Of a stretch of DNA of 64,000 nucleotides, positions 7,253 through 15,627 are shown in pieces. Origin of the DNA: Clostridiales bacterium (GTDB lineage Bacteria; Bacillota; Clostridia; Lachnospirales; Lachnospiraceae); the NCBI GenBank assembly GCA_020860715.1, contig JAJBTU010000002.1, forward strand, positions 115,890 through 179,889, read 5' to 3'. The position numbers and the translations under genes are program-made. The notes beneath the pieces are model-generated. The model saw only the letters and a program-made list of their open reading frames with translations. It had not been told where the DNA came from and ran no database searches. Numbering within the stretch: position 1 is the first letter of the stretch; the number at the start of each line of letters is the position of its first letter.

Positions 7253-9238
7253 ATGAATCAGAAGCTGGAACGGATGAAGGAACTTTCAGCCATTTTGAAA
7301 AAAGCGTCCAGGGCGTATTATCAGGAAGACGCGGAGATCATGAGCAACCTCGAATATGATCGCCTGTACGATGAACTTACAAAGCTGGAAAAGGAGACCG
7401 GTACCGTGCTGGCAGGCAGCCCAACCGTGTCTGTCGGATATGAGGCGCTGGAGTCCTTGCCGAGAGAACGCCACGAGGCTCCGATGCTTTCTCTGGATAA
7501 GACGAAGTCGGTTGAGGATCTGGCCTCTTTTGCCGGGGAACATGAGATTCTGCTTTCGTGGAAACTGGACGGGCTTACGGTGGTTCTGACCTACCAGAAC
7601 GGAGAACTTGTGAAGGCGGTCACACGCGGCAATGGCGAGATCGGCGAAGTGATCACAAACAACGCGAGGGTGTTTCAGAACATTCCGCTGCGCATTTCTT
7701 ATCAGGGAGAACTGATTCTGCGGGGTGAGGCGATCATCACGTATCCGGAGTTTGAGAAAATCAATGAAGAGATTGACGATGCGGACGCACGTTATAAGAA
7801 TCCGAGGAACCTTTGCAGCGGTTCCGTTCGCCAGCTGAACAATGAAATTACGGCAAAAAGGCATGTGCGGTTTTATGCGTTTGCGCTTGTGAAAGCGGAC
7901 GGTGTGGATTTTCAGAATTCCAGAAGTGAGCAGCTGGAATGGCTGAAACGGCAGGGATTTGAGACGGTCGGGTACAAAAAGGTCACGGCGGATCAGGTGG
8001 CGGATACGGTTGCGTGGTTTGCGGAGGAAATACAGCATTATGAGGTGCCTTCGGATGGGCTGGTGGCGCTCTATGAGAATATTTCCTATGGGCAGTCGCT
8101 TGGACGCACAGCTAAATTCCCGCGGGACTCGATCGCGTTCAAATGGAAGGATGAGACGCGGGAAACACGCCTGCTGGATATCGAGTGGAGCCCGTCGCGC
8201 ACCGGCCTCATCAATCCGGTGGCGATTTTTGAACCCGTCGAGCTGGAAGGCAGTACGGTCAGCCGGGCGAGCGTGCATAATTTGAGTGTCATGAAGTCGC
8301 TGCAGCTTGGCATCGGCGATCGGATAACGGTTTATAAGGCGAATATGATCATCCCGCAGATCGCGGAGAATCTGACGCGGAGCGGGAAACTGGAGATTCC
8401 GAAGGTCTGTCCGGCCTGCGGCAAAGCGACGGAGATCCGAAGCTCCATACAGGGAGGAGTGGACGCGGCTGAGACCCTGTACTGCGCGAATGAGAAGTGC
8501 AGCGCGAAGAAGATCAAATTGTTTACTCTGTTTGTCAGCCGGGATGCCCTGAACATCGAAGGACTTTCCGAGGCGACGCTTGAAAAATTCATCGGACATG
8601 GTTTTATCCATACATTTGCCGATATCTTTCATCTTGCAGAACATCGGGATGAGATCGTCGTCATGGAGGGCTTTGGGGAGAAATCCTTTGCAAATCTGAT
8701 GCAGAGTACGGAAAAGGCCCGCTCTACGACGCTCCCGCGTCTGATTTACGGCCTTGGCATACCGAATATCGGCGTGGCGAATGCGAAGCTGCTCTGCCGT
8801 TATTTTGAGTATGACCTTGACAGGCTGCGTACGGCGGATGCGGAAGAACTGAGCTTGATTGAAGGCCTTGGGGATGTGATTGCCGGTTCCGTCGCGGAAT
8901 ATTTCGCGGATGAGGACAATATGCGGCAGCTGGATCGGCTGCTTCTGGAGCTTCAGATCGACAGGCCGCAAAAGAACAGCATTTCGCAGAGCCTTGCCGG
9001 AAAAACCTTTGTTGTGACCGGTACCGTAGAACAGTTTTCGAACCGCAGTGAGCTGAAAGCGTTTGTGGAGGAACGCGGCGGCAAGGTGACCGGAAGCGTG
9101 ACAAAAAAAACGGATTATCTGATCAACAATGATACGATGTCCAATTCAGCGAAGAACAAAAAAGCGAAAGAACTGGGGATACCGATTCTCTCTGAGGAGG
9201 ATTTCCTAAAGATTGTGGATGCATGGCAGACCGCTTAA
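7253..9238 (+). CDS. ligA: NAD-dependent DNA ligase, divergent form
   Basis: A 661-residue bacterial-type DNA ligase, close to the usual ~670. In order: the NAD-binding Ia domain, the adenylation domain with the nucleophilic Lys in 'KLDG' (~104), OB fold, Cys4 zinc finger ('CPACGK' ... 'CANEKCSAKK'), helix-hairpin-helix repeats around 'IYGLGIPNIGV', and a C-terminal BRCT domain from ~'SLAGKTFVVTG'. The motif usually written TRGDG-x-x-GED reads 'TRGNGEIGEV' here, so two acidic positions are lost. The ATG is preceded by 'ggaaagg' at slightly long spacing. It may be a second, specialised ligase beside a canonical one elsewhere. Confidence 0.9.
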   Translation: MNQKLERMKELSAILKKASRAYYQEDAEIMSNLEYDRLYDELTKLEKETGTVLAGSPTVSVGYEALESLPRERHEAPMLSLDKTKSVEDLASFAGEHEILLSWKLDGLTVVLTYQNGELVKAVTRGNGEIGEVITNNARVFQNIPLRISYQGELILRGEAIITYPEFEKINEEIDDADARYKNPRNLCSGSVRQLNNEITAKRHVRFYAFALVKADGVDFQNSRSEQLEWLKRQGFETVGYKKVTADQVADTVAWFAEEIQHYEVPSDGLVALYENISYGQSLGRTAKFPRDSIAFKWKDETRETRLLDIEWSPSRTGLINPVAIFEPVELEGSTVSRASVHNLSVMKSLQLGIGDRITVYKANMIIPQIAENLTRSGKLEIPKVCPACGKATEIRSSIQGGVDAAETLYCANEKCSAKKIKLFTLFVSRDALNIEGLSEATLEKFIGHGFIHTFADIFHLAEHRDEIVVMEGFGEKSFANLMQSTEKARSTTLPRLIYGLGIPNIGVANAKLLCRYFEYDLDRLRTADAEELSLIEGLGDVIAGSVAEYFADEDNMRQLDRLLLELQIDRPQKNSISQSLAGKTFVVTGTVEQFSNRSELKAFVEERGGKVTGSVTKKTDYLINNDTMSNSAKNKKAKELGIPILSEEDFLKIVDAWQTA

Positions 9239-9310
9239 CGCAGCTGTAAGGCTGCTCTGTTATGGAAAAACGATCGTTTCGTTTCTATACATGAAGGAGG
9301 AAACAGACCA

Positions 9311-10327
9311 ATGCCGATTCGAGTACAGAGTTCTCTTCCGGCAAAAGAAATACTGGAACGGGAAAATATCTTTGTCATGGATGAGAACCTTGCGGTGCAT
9401 CAGAATATCCGCCCCATTCATATCGCGATACTGAACCTGATGCCTTTAAAGGAGGAGACGGAGCTGCAGCTTCTTCGTTCCCTTTCCAACACACCGCTTC
9501 AGGTGGAGGTTACATTTGTGAAGGTGACCTCTCATGAAGCAAAAAATACATCTATGAGTCATCTGAATAAATTTTATGTGGAGTTTTCTGAAATCCGCGA
9601 CCGGCGCTTTGACGGTATGATCATTACGGGCGCGCCGGTCGAGCTGATGGAATTCGAGGAGGTCGATTACTGGGACGAACTGGTTGAGATCATGGACTGG
9701 ATGGATATGCATGTGACGTCTGCGATTTATCTCTGCTGGGCGGCGCAGGCTGCAATGTATCACTATTACGGGCTGCAGAAAAGGCTTCTGGATAAGAAAA
9801 TGTTCGGCCTATTCTGGCATCGTGTGAAGAACCGCAAAATCCCTCTGGTACGCGGATTTGACGATATGTTCCTTGCTCCGCATTCCAGACATACCGAGGT
9901 CCCGATTGATGAGATCCGCAAAGTAAAAGAGATCACGATTCTTGCGGAGTCGGACGAGGCCGGTGTATTTCTGGCCATGGCGGACGGCGGGCGGCGGATC
10001 TTCGTTATGGGGCATCCGGAATATGACCGTGTGACGCTGGACGGCGAATATCACCGCGATCTGGAAAAAGGTCTGCCGATTGCAATCCCGGAGAATTACT
10101 ATCGGAATGACGATCCTTCCGCAAAGCCGCTGCTGATGTGGAGGTCGCACGCGAACAATCTTTATACAAACTGGCTGAATTATTATGTCTATCAGGCCAC
10201 ACCCTATGACCTCATGGGTACGCCGGATTTTGATTATGTCTACAGCCAGCTTGCGAAGTGGAAGACGCAGAAAGAGATTCCGGATTCCGAATGCGTTCAG
10301 GACGCTGAGCACCGACCGGAGCGGTAG
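9311..10327 (+). CDS. metAA: Homoserine O-acetyltransferase (MetA family)
   Basis: A 338-residue MetA-family acyltransferase, which activates homoserine for methionine synthesis. The catalytic Cys142 is present in 'IYLCWAAQA', and the His/Glu of the triad is in 'GHPEYD'. Residue 111 is Glu ('GAPVELMEF'). In characterised members Glu111 selects acetyl-CoA, whereas Gly111 as in E. coli selects succinyl-CoA, so this enzyme probably makes O-acetylhomoserine. A good SD ('aaggagg') precedes the ATG. It lies 72 bp after ligA with no S-box or other riboswitch in the gap. hom lies 40 kb away in this window. Confidence 0.93.
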   Translation: MPIRVQSSLPAKEILERENIFVMDENLAVHQNIRPIHIAILNLMPLKEETELQLLRSLSNTPLQVEVTFVKVTSHEAKNTSMSHLNKFYVEFSEIRDRRFDGMIITGAPVELMEFEEVDYWDELVEIMDWMDMHVTSAIYLCWAAQAAMYHYYGLQKRLLDKKMFGLFWHRVKNRKIPLVRGFDDMFLAPHSRHTEVPIDEIRKVKEITILAESDEAGVFLAMADGGRRIFVMGHPEYDRVTLDGEYHRDLEKGLPIAIPENYYRNDDPSAKPLLMWRSHANNLYTNWLNYYVYQATPYDLMGTPDFDYVYSQLAKWKTQKEIPDSECVQDAEHRPER

Positions 10328-10370
10328 CGGGGAAGCCATCCGCTGCCGTATCTTACCTTTATAATTATCA

Positions 10371-10399
10371 TTGACAACAAACTTCAGAATGGCTAGAAT
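10371..10399 (+). promoter_or_regulatory. Sigma-A promoter of purE-purM-purN-purD
   Basis: TTGACA (10371-10376), a 17-nt spacer and TAGAAT (10394-10399), 35 nt before purE. No purine riboswitch motif is visible in the short leader. Confidence 0.8.
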
Positions 10400-10434
10400 C
10401 AGATACAACGCATGAAACGAAAGGAGCAGGGAAG

Positions 10435-10950
10435 ATGGCAAAAGTAGGTATTGTGATGGGCAGCGATTCCGATATGCCTGTGATGAGCAAGGCGGCGGAT
10501 ATGCTGGAAAAGTTTGGCATTGACTATGAAATGACGATTATTTCGGCGCACCGGGAGCCGGATGTGTTTTTTGAATATGCGAAGAACGCGGAAGCGAAGG
10601 GCTTTAAGGTGATCATTGCCGGAGCGGGGATGGCGGCGCATCTGCCTGGAATGTGTGCGGCGATTTTCCCGATGCCGGTGATCGGCATTCCGATGCATAC
10701 GACGTCGCTGGGCGGCAGGGATTCTCTGTATTCCATTGTGCAGATGCCGACCGGGATTCCGGTGGCGACCGTTGCAATCAACGGAGGAGCAAACGCTGCG
10801 ATTCTGGCGGCAAAGATTCTGGCGACGTCCGATCCGCAGCTTCTGCAGAAGGTCAAGGACTATTCGAAAGAACTTGGCAGCCAGGTGGAAGCAAAGGATC
10901 AGAAACTGCAGGAAGTCGGATACAAGGCGTACGGCCGCACTCAGGCATAG
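10435..10950 (+). CDS. purE: N5-carboxyaminoimidazole ribonucleotide mutase
   Basis: A 171-residue class I PurE, which converts N5-CAIR to CAIR in purine synthesis. It has the N-terminal 'GIVMGSDSDMPVM' nucleotide-binding loop, the 'SAHREPD' motif with the catalytic His, and the glycine-rich 'AGAGMAAHLPGM' segment. A strong SD ('aaaggag') is 7 nt before the ATG. It is first in an operon with purM (69 bp gap), purN and purD. PurK, which makes the substrate, is not in this window. Confidence 0.96.
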   Translation: MAKVGIVMGSDSDMPVMSKAADMLEKFGIDYEMTIISAHREPDVFFEYAKNAEAKGFKVIIAGAGMAAHLPGMCAAIFPMPVIGIPMHTTSLGGRDSLYSIVQMPTGIPVATVAINGGANAAILAAKILATSDPQLLQKVKDYSKELGSQVEAKDQKLQEVGYKAYGRTQA

Positions 10951-11019
10951 CAAAAAAACCGGCCGCAGGCAGGATGACCGTACATCCTTACATAACGAGA
11001 CAATAGAGGGAGAAACATT

Positions 11020-12045
11020 ATGGATTACAAGAATGCAGGCGTTGACATTGAGGCCGGATACCGGTCCGTAGAGCTGATGAAGGAGCACATCAAAAAGACG
11101 ATGCGCCCCGAGGTGCTGACGAATATCGGCGGGTTTTCGGGGGCGTTTTCGATGGAAGCGGTCAAAAAGATGGAGAAGCCGACACTGGTCTCCGGCACGG
11201 ACGGCGTGGGGACGAAGCTGAAGCTGGCGTTTCTTCTGGACAGGCATGACACGATCGGGATCGACTGTGTCGCAATGTGTGTGAACGACATTGCGTGCGC
11301 GGGCGGAGAACCGCTGTTTTTCCTGGATTATATTGCCTGCGGGAAAAATTATCCGGAGAAAATCGCTGCAATCGTCAGCGGCGTGGCAGAAGGCTGTGCG
11401 CAGGCCGGAGCAGCGCTGATCGGCGGAGAGACCGCGGAACATCCGGGCCTGATGCCGGAAGAGGAGTATGATTTGGCCGGATTTGCGGTCGGCGTGGTTG
11501 ATGAGAAGGATCTGATCACCGGAGCGGATGTGAAGGATGGAGATGCGATTTTAGGTATTGCTTCATCCGGAGTACACAGCAACGGTTTTTCTCTGGTGCG
11601 CAAGGTGTTCCCGATGGAAAAGGAAGCGCTGGAGACATATTATGAGGAACTTGGCAGTACGCTCGGAGAGACGCTTCTGACGCCGACCAGAATTTATGTA
11701 AAGGCGCTGCGCAGCGTGAAGGAAGCGGGTGTGCGCGTGAAAGCCTGCAGCCATATCACGGGCGGCGGTTTCTATGAGAATGTACCGCGGATGCTGCCGG
11801 AAGGCATGCGGGCGGTAATCCGCAGGGACAGCTATCCGGTGCCGGCAATCTTTGATCTTCTTGCGAAAAAGGGTGAAATTGACGAACATATGATGTATAA
11901 TACCTATAACATGGGTATTGGTATGGCGGTCGTGGTAGATCTCGCGGATGTGCAGACGGCGAAACAGGCAATGGAGGCGGCGGGGGAGACTGTCTATGAG
12001 ATCGGCCGTATTGAAGCCGGAGAAAAAGGAGTTGTCTTATGCTGA
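11020..12045 (+). CDS. purM: Phosphoribosylformylglycinamidine cyclo-ligase (AIR synthetase)
   Basis: A 341-residue PurM, which closes the imidazole ring to give AIR using ATP. Recognisable blocks are the start 'MDYKNAGVDIEAGYRSVELMK', the ATP/Mg region 'SGTDGVGTKLKLA', 'CVNDIACAGGEPLFFLDYIA', and 'IGGETAEHPG'. Length is standard. 'gggagaaac' precedes the ATG. The stop codon overlaps the purN start (ATGCTGA), implying translational coupling. Confidence 0.97.
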   Translation: MDYKNAGVDIEAGYRSVELMKEHIKKTMRPEVLTNIGGFSGAFSMEAVKKMEKPTLVSGTDGVGTKLKLAFLLDRHDTIGIDCVAMCVNDIACAGGEPLFFLDYIACGKNYPEKIAAIVSGVAEGCAQAGAALIGGETAEHPGLMPEEEYDLAGFAVGVVDEKDLITGADVKDGDAILGIASSGVHSNGFSLVRKVFPMEKEALETYYEELGSTLGETLLTPTRIYVKALRSVKEAGVRVKACSHITGGGFYENVPRMLPEGMRAVIRRDSYPVPAIFDLLAKKGEIDEHMMYNTYNMGIGMAVVVDLADVQTAKQAMEAAGETVYEIGRIEAGEKGVVLC

Positions 12046-12668
12046 AGGTTGCGGTGATGGTGTCCGGAGGCGGTACGAACCTGCAGGCAATCCTGGACGC
12101 AGTCGCGGACGGGAAGATCACAAACGCCGGGATTGTGCGTGTTATCAGCAACAGCACAAAGGCTTATGCCCTGGAGCGGGCAAAGAAGGCCGGGATCCCC
12201 TCTGTCTGCATTACAAGGAAGCAGTATCCGGATCCGGAGGAGTTTGACCGGGCGCTGTTAGCGCTTTTGCAGGAATCCGGCGCCGATCTGGTCGTGCTGG
12301 CAGGTTGTCTTGTCGTGATACCGCAGTGCGTGGTCGACGCGTTTCCGAACCGCATTATTAATATTCATCCGGCCCTGATCCCGTCTTTTTGCGGGACCGG
12401 CTATTATGGACTGAAAGTGCATGAGCAGGTGCTTGCACGCGGCGTGAAGGTGACCGGAGCGACCGTTCATTTTGTTGACGGAGGTACAGACACCGGTCCG
12501 ATCCTTCTGCAGAAGGCTGTTGAAGTGCGGCAGGACGATACCCCGGAGATACTGCAGCGCAGGGTGATGGAACAGGCGGAGTGGATTCTTCTTCCGCAGG
12601 CCATCGACCTGATCGCAAATGGCAGGGTGCAGGTAACAGACGGCAGAGTATTGATCACACAGAAATGA
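12039..12668 (+). CDS. purN: Phosphoribosylglycinamide formyltransferase
   Basis: A 209-residue folate-dependent GAR transformylase. The N-terminal 'VSGGGTNLQAILDA' phosphate-binding loop, the catalytic 'NIHPALIPSF' Asn/His region and 'GATVHFVDGGTDTGPI' with the catalytic Asp are intact. It overlaps purM by 7 nt and has an 'aaaaggag' SD inside the purM end. A 139-bp gap containing hairpins separates it from purD. Confidence 0.96.
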   Translation: MLKVAVMVSGGGTNLQAILDAVADGKITNAGIVRVISNSTKAYALERAKKAGIPSVCITRKQYPDPEEFDRALLALLQESGADLVVLAGCLVVIPQCVVDAFPNRIINIHPALIPSFCGTGYYGLKVHEQVLARGVKVTGATVHFVDGGTDTGPILLQKAVEVRQDDTPEILQRRVMEQAEWILLPQAIDLIANGRVQVTDGRVLITQK

Positions 12669-12700
12669 TTACTCAGTAATGATCACACAGCAATGACTAT

Positions 12701-12765
12701 ACAGTTGTCTGACAGGCAACTGTGAAGGTACTGAACAGTTACTCTGACGGAAGATATCTGTCAGA
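12701..12765 (+). repeat. Two hairpins joined by a CTGAACAGTTAC box, purN-purD gap
   Basis: ACAGTTG/CAACTGT (12701-12707 with 12717-12723) is a perfect 7-bp hairpin. It is followed by GAAGGTACTGAACAGTTAC (12724-12742), then an 8-bp hairpin with a 7-nt loop (12743-12750 with 12758-12765, one G-U). The same GAAGGTACTGAACAGTT string recurs at 58566-58582, and its inverted core lies at 59324-59335. It may be a dispersed structured repeat inside the operon. Confidence 0.55.
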
Positions 12766-12807
12766 CGGCTTAGAGCGATGTGACAGATGGCACATGAGGA
12801 GGGACCT

Positions 12808-14079
12808 ATGAAAGTATTGATCGTTGGCAGCGGCGGCAGAGAACACGCGATCGCATGGAAGGTGGCGCAGAGCCCGAAGGTGGACAGGGTTTACTGTGCG
12901 CCGGGCAACGCCGGAATTGAAGAATACGCAGAGTGCGTGGCGATCGGCGCAATGGAATTTGACCGGCTGGCTGCGTTTGCAAAAGAAAAAGAGATTGATC
13001 TGACGGTAGTCGGCATGGATGATCCGCTTGTCGGCGGCATCGTGGATGTGTTTGAGGCGCAGGGACTGCGTGTGTTCGGACCGAGAAAGAATGCGGCAAT
13101 CCTGGAGGGCTCCAAGGCATTTTCCAAAGATCTGATGAAGAAATATCATATTCCGACGGCTGCGTATGAGAATTTTTCGGATGCGGAAGCGGCGCTTGCC
13201 TATCTGGAGACCGCGAAGATGCCGATCGTATTAAAAGCGGACGGTCTGGCGCTTGGCAAGGGAGTGCTGATCTGCAACACACTGGAGGAGGCGAAAGCCG
13301 GTGTGAAGGAGATCATGCAGGATAAGAAGTTCGGCAGTGCCGGGAACTGCATGGTCATTGAAGAATTTATGACCGGGCGTGAGGTGTCGGTCCTGTCCTA
13401 TGTAGATGGGAAAACGATTAAACCTATGACCTCCGCGCAGGATCATAAGCGTGCGGGAGACGGAGATACGGGTCTGAATACCGGCGGTATGGGGACATTT
13501 TCTCCGAGCCCGTTCTATACAAAAGAGATCGACGCGTTCTGCCGGGAAAATATCTATCAGCCGACCGTGGACGCGATGGCGGCGGAAGGGCGGCCGTTTA
13601 AGGGCATTATTTTCTTCGGCCTGATGCTGACCGCTGACGGCCCTAAGGTGCTGGAGTATAATGCACGTTTTGGCGATCCGGAAGCGCAGGTGGTGCTTCC
13701 ACGCATGAAGACGGATATTATCGATGTGTTTGAGGCCTGCATTGACGGGACGCTGGATCAGATCAATCTGGAGTTTGAGGACAACACTGCGGTTTGCGTA
13801 GTGCTTGCATCTGACGGCTACCCGGTTCATTACGAAAAGGGCATTCGCATTGACGGCCTGGAGAATTTTAAGGGGAAAGAAGGCTACTATGTGTTCCATG
13901 CGGGTACTGCGAAAAAAGACGGCGCGATCGTGACCAACGGCGGGCGTGTGCTCGGCGTCACCGCGACCGGCTCCGATCTGAAAGCAGCCCGGGCGAATGC
14001 GTATGAGGCGGTAGACTGGATTACATTTTCCAATAAATATTACCGCCATGATATCGGAAAAGCGATTGATGAGGCATGA
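12808..14079 (+). CDS. purD: Phosphoribosylamine-glycine ligase (GAR synthetase)
   Basis: A 423-residue ATP-grasp ligase that joins glycine to phosphoribosylamine. The N-terminal 'LIVGSGGREHAIAWK', the ATP-grasp 'VLKADGLALGKGV' and the late 'LEYNARFGDPEAQVVLPRM' with Mg-binding residues are all present. I use ATG 12808, preceded by 'gaggaggga'; an in-frame ATG seven codons upstream has no SD. It is last in the purE-M-N-D group, and no clear terminator follows. Confidence 0.97.
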   Translation: MKVLIVGSGGREHAIAWKVAQSPKVDRVYCAPGNAGIEEYAECVAIGAMEFDRLAAFAKEKEIDLTVVGMDDPLVGGIVDVFEAQGLRVFGPRKNAAILEGSKAFSKDLMKKYHIPTAAYENFSDAEAALAYLETAKMPIVLKADGLALGKGVLICNTLEEAKAGVKEIMQDKKFGSAGNCMVIEEFMTGREVSVLSYVDGKTIKPMTSAQDHKRAGDGDTGLNTGGMGTFSPSPFYTKEIDAFCRENIYQPTVDAMAAEGRPFKGIIFFGLMLTADGPKVLEYNARFGDPEAQVVLPRMKTDIIDVFEACIDGTLDQINLEFEDNTAVCVVLASDGYPVHYEKGIRIDGLENFKGKEGYYVFHAGTAKKDGAIVTNGGRVLGVTATGSDLKAARANAYEAVDWITFSNKYYRHDIGKAIDEA

Positions 14080-14151
14080 CGTAAGGGGACGATGACGAAA
14101 ACAACAGAAGGCATCCTGTGTGTTGCCGCCAAAAGAAGGAGAGCATAGATA

Positions 14152-15210
14152 ATGAAAAAACAAATGAACAGGAAATTAATGACAGCGATACTGCTTCTGG
14201 CGATGCTGATGACGCTTTGCGGCACGAGTTCTTTTGCTGACAGCCTTTCGGCGGATAATTCACTGTCTTCGCTGGGAATCACGACAGAGGGAGCCGTCGT
14301 TTCCCCGGATTTTGCCTATGGTACGACGGAATATGATGTCACGGTTCCGGCCGGAACCACTTCTTTGTCTCTGGATCCGGTGCCGTCGAACAGTGCGGCT
14401 TATATTGACAGTATCTCCGGAACAGAGCTCACGGACGGCTCAGGAACGGTGTCGATTGTGGTAGTGGCGGAGAATGGCGATGCCTACACATATTATCTGT
14501 ATGTTACAGCGGAGTCCTCCGGCGAACTGGAAGCGGAGACAGAGGCTCAGACTGTGGCGCCGGAAACGGAGGCGCAGACGGAGACGGAAGCCCAGACGGA
14601 AGACTCACGGTATGTGAGTGTCGCGAAAGAAACGCTGGAAGAAGCGGATAATACCATTACTACGCTGAAAGCTGAGGTCAGCAGCTACCGCGACCGGGTC
14701 AACCTTTTTATGAAGATTCTTTATGGCCTGATCGGTCTGTGTGTGGTGCTGCTGTTTATCGTGATCAATCTGCTGCTGAAACGCAGTGATATGAAATCCG
14801 AACTGGAGACATATCGGGGACTGGATTATTCCTCAGGGCAGGGCGGCCGTGAAGGAAGACAGGAAGTGGAGCGGGAAGAAAAACCGAAAAAGAAAAAAAA
14901 GAAGGACAAAAAGGCACAGAAGCCGGTAATTGTGGAAGAAACGCCTCGAAAGCCGTCGAAAGAAGAGCAGGAACTGGATGAATTTGACCGTACCGGCCGT
15001 GATTCCTTTTATGAAAAGGAGCCGGCCGCACAGGCAACGATGACGGATGATCCCGCTACGGTACCGAAACCGTCAAAAGCAAAGAAGCAGCCAAGACCGA
15101 TGCCGGAATACGAGCAGCCAAAAGAGAGCGTAAGATACGCTGCGGCGGATATTCAGGAACCGCACAAAGAAAAACAGGGTGATGTGGACATTGACTTCAT
15201 TGACCTGTAA
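14152..15210 (+). CDS. Secreted cadherin-like beta-sandwich domain protein with one membrane anchor
   Basis: A 352-residue protein. A signal peptide ('ILLLAMLMTLCGTSSFA', cleaved near residue 30) precedes a ~90-residue domain with the pattern 'LSSLGITTEGAVVSPDFAYG ' ... 'TEYDVTVPAGTTSLSLDP', typical of the Cadherin-like/Cadherin_5 fold often seen on Gram-positive surfaces. A Glu/Thr-rich linker, a short coiled coil and a membrane helix (~185-207) follow. The C-terminal cytoplasmic tail of ~145 residues is highly charged and includes a Lys run. So the fold domain faces outside and the tail faces the cytoplasm. It is followed 21 bp later by a GntR regulator and clpC. Function unknown. Confidence 0.78.
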   Translation: MKKQMNRKLMTAILLLAMLMTLCGTSSFADSLSADNSLSSLGITTEGAVVSPDFAYGTTEYDVTVPAGTTSLSLDPVPSNSAAYIDSISGTELTDGSGTVSIVVVAENGDAYTYYLYVTAESSGELEAETEAQTVAPETEAQTETEAQTEDSRYVSVAKETLEEADNTITTLKAEVSSYRDRVNLFMKILYGLIGLCVVLLFIVINLLLKRSDMKSELETYRGLDYSSGQGGREGRQEVEREEKPKKKKKKDKKAQKPVIVEETPRKPSKEEQELDEFDRTGRDSFYEKEPAAQATMTDDPATVPKPSKAKKQPRPMPEYEQPKESVRYAAADIQEPHKEKQGDVDIDFIDL

Positions 15211-15231
15211 AAGGGAGTACAGAGAGAAAAC

Positions 15232-15609
15232 ATGCTGATAGAGATAGATTTTCACAGTGAGGAAGCACTTTATATGCAGCTGCGCAATCAGATTGTGCTG
15301 GGGATTGCCAGTTCCATGATTCAGGAAGGAGATTCGCTTCCGTCTGTTCGCCAGCTGGCGGGAGAGATCGGAATCAATATGCATACAGTGAACAAAGCCT
15401 ATGCCCTTCTGCGGGAGGAGGGCTTTGTTTCCATTGACCGGAGAAAAGGAGCGGTGATTGCTCTGAACGGCGACCGGATGCTGGCTGAAGAAGAGATGCG
15501 TTCGGGGCTGCGCGTGATGCTGGCAAAGAGCATCTGTAAAAATATCCCGGCATCCGACGTTCACACGATGGTAGATGAGATTTATGGGGAATTGCTGGCG
15601 GAAAAATAA
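15232..15609 (+). CDS. GntR family transcriptional regulator (YtrA-like)
   Basis: A 125-residue regulator with an N-terminal winged helix ('LPSVRQLAGEIGINMHTVNKAY' is the recognition region) and only a short C-terminal helical part, as in the YtrA subfamily. YtrA-type regulators usually sit beside ABC transporter genes and repress them; here the neighbours are a cadherin-like membrane protein and clpC, 18 bp downstream. Auto-control of this unit is a reasonable inference, but no operator is evident. Confidence 0.88.
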   Translation: MLIEIDFHSEEALYMQLRNQIVLGIASSMIQEGDSLPSVRQLAGEIGINMHTVNKAYALLREEGFVSIDRRKGAVIALNGDRMLAEEEMRSGLRVMLAKSICKNIPASDVHTMVDEIYGELLAEK

Positions 15610-15627
15610 AACGATGGAGGGAACTTC

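Noticed and set aside
7286..8971. 561-codon minus-strand frame opposite ligA
   Set aside because: Low-complexity Arg/His/Leu-rich translation typical of the reverse strand of a GC-rich gene; ligA motifs are decisive.
9239..9310. SAM riboswitch before metA
   Set aside because: The gap is only 72 bp and holds just a small GCAGC/GCTGC hairpin, too little for an S-box.
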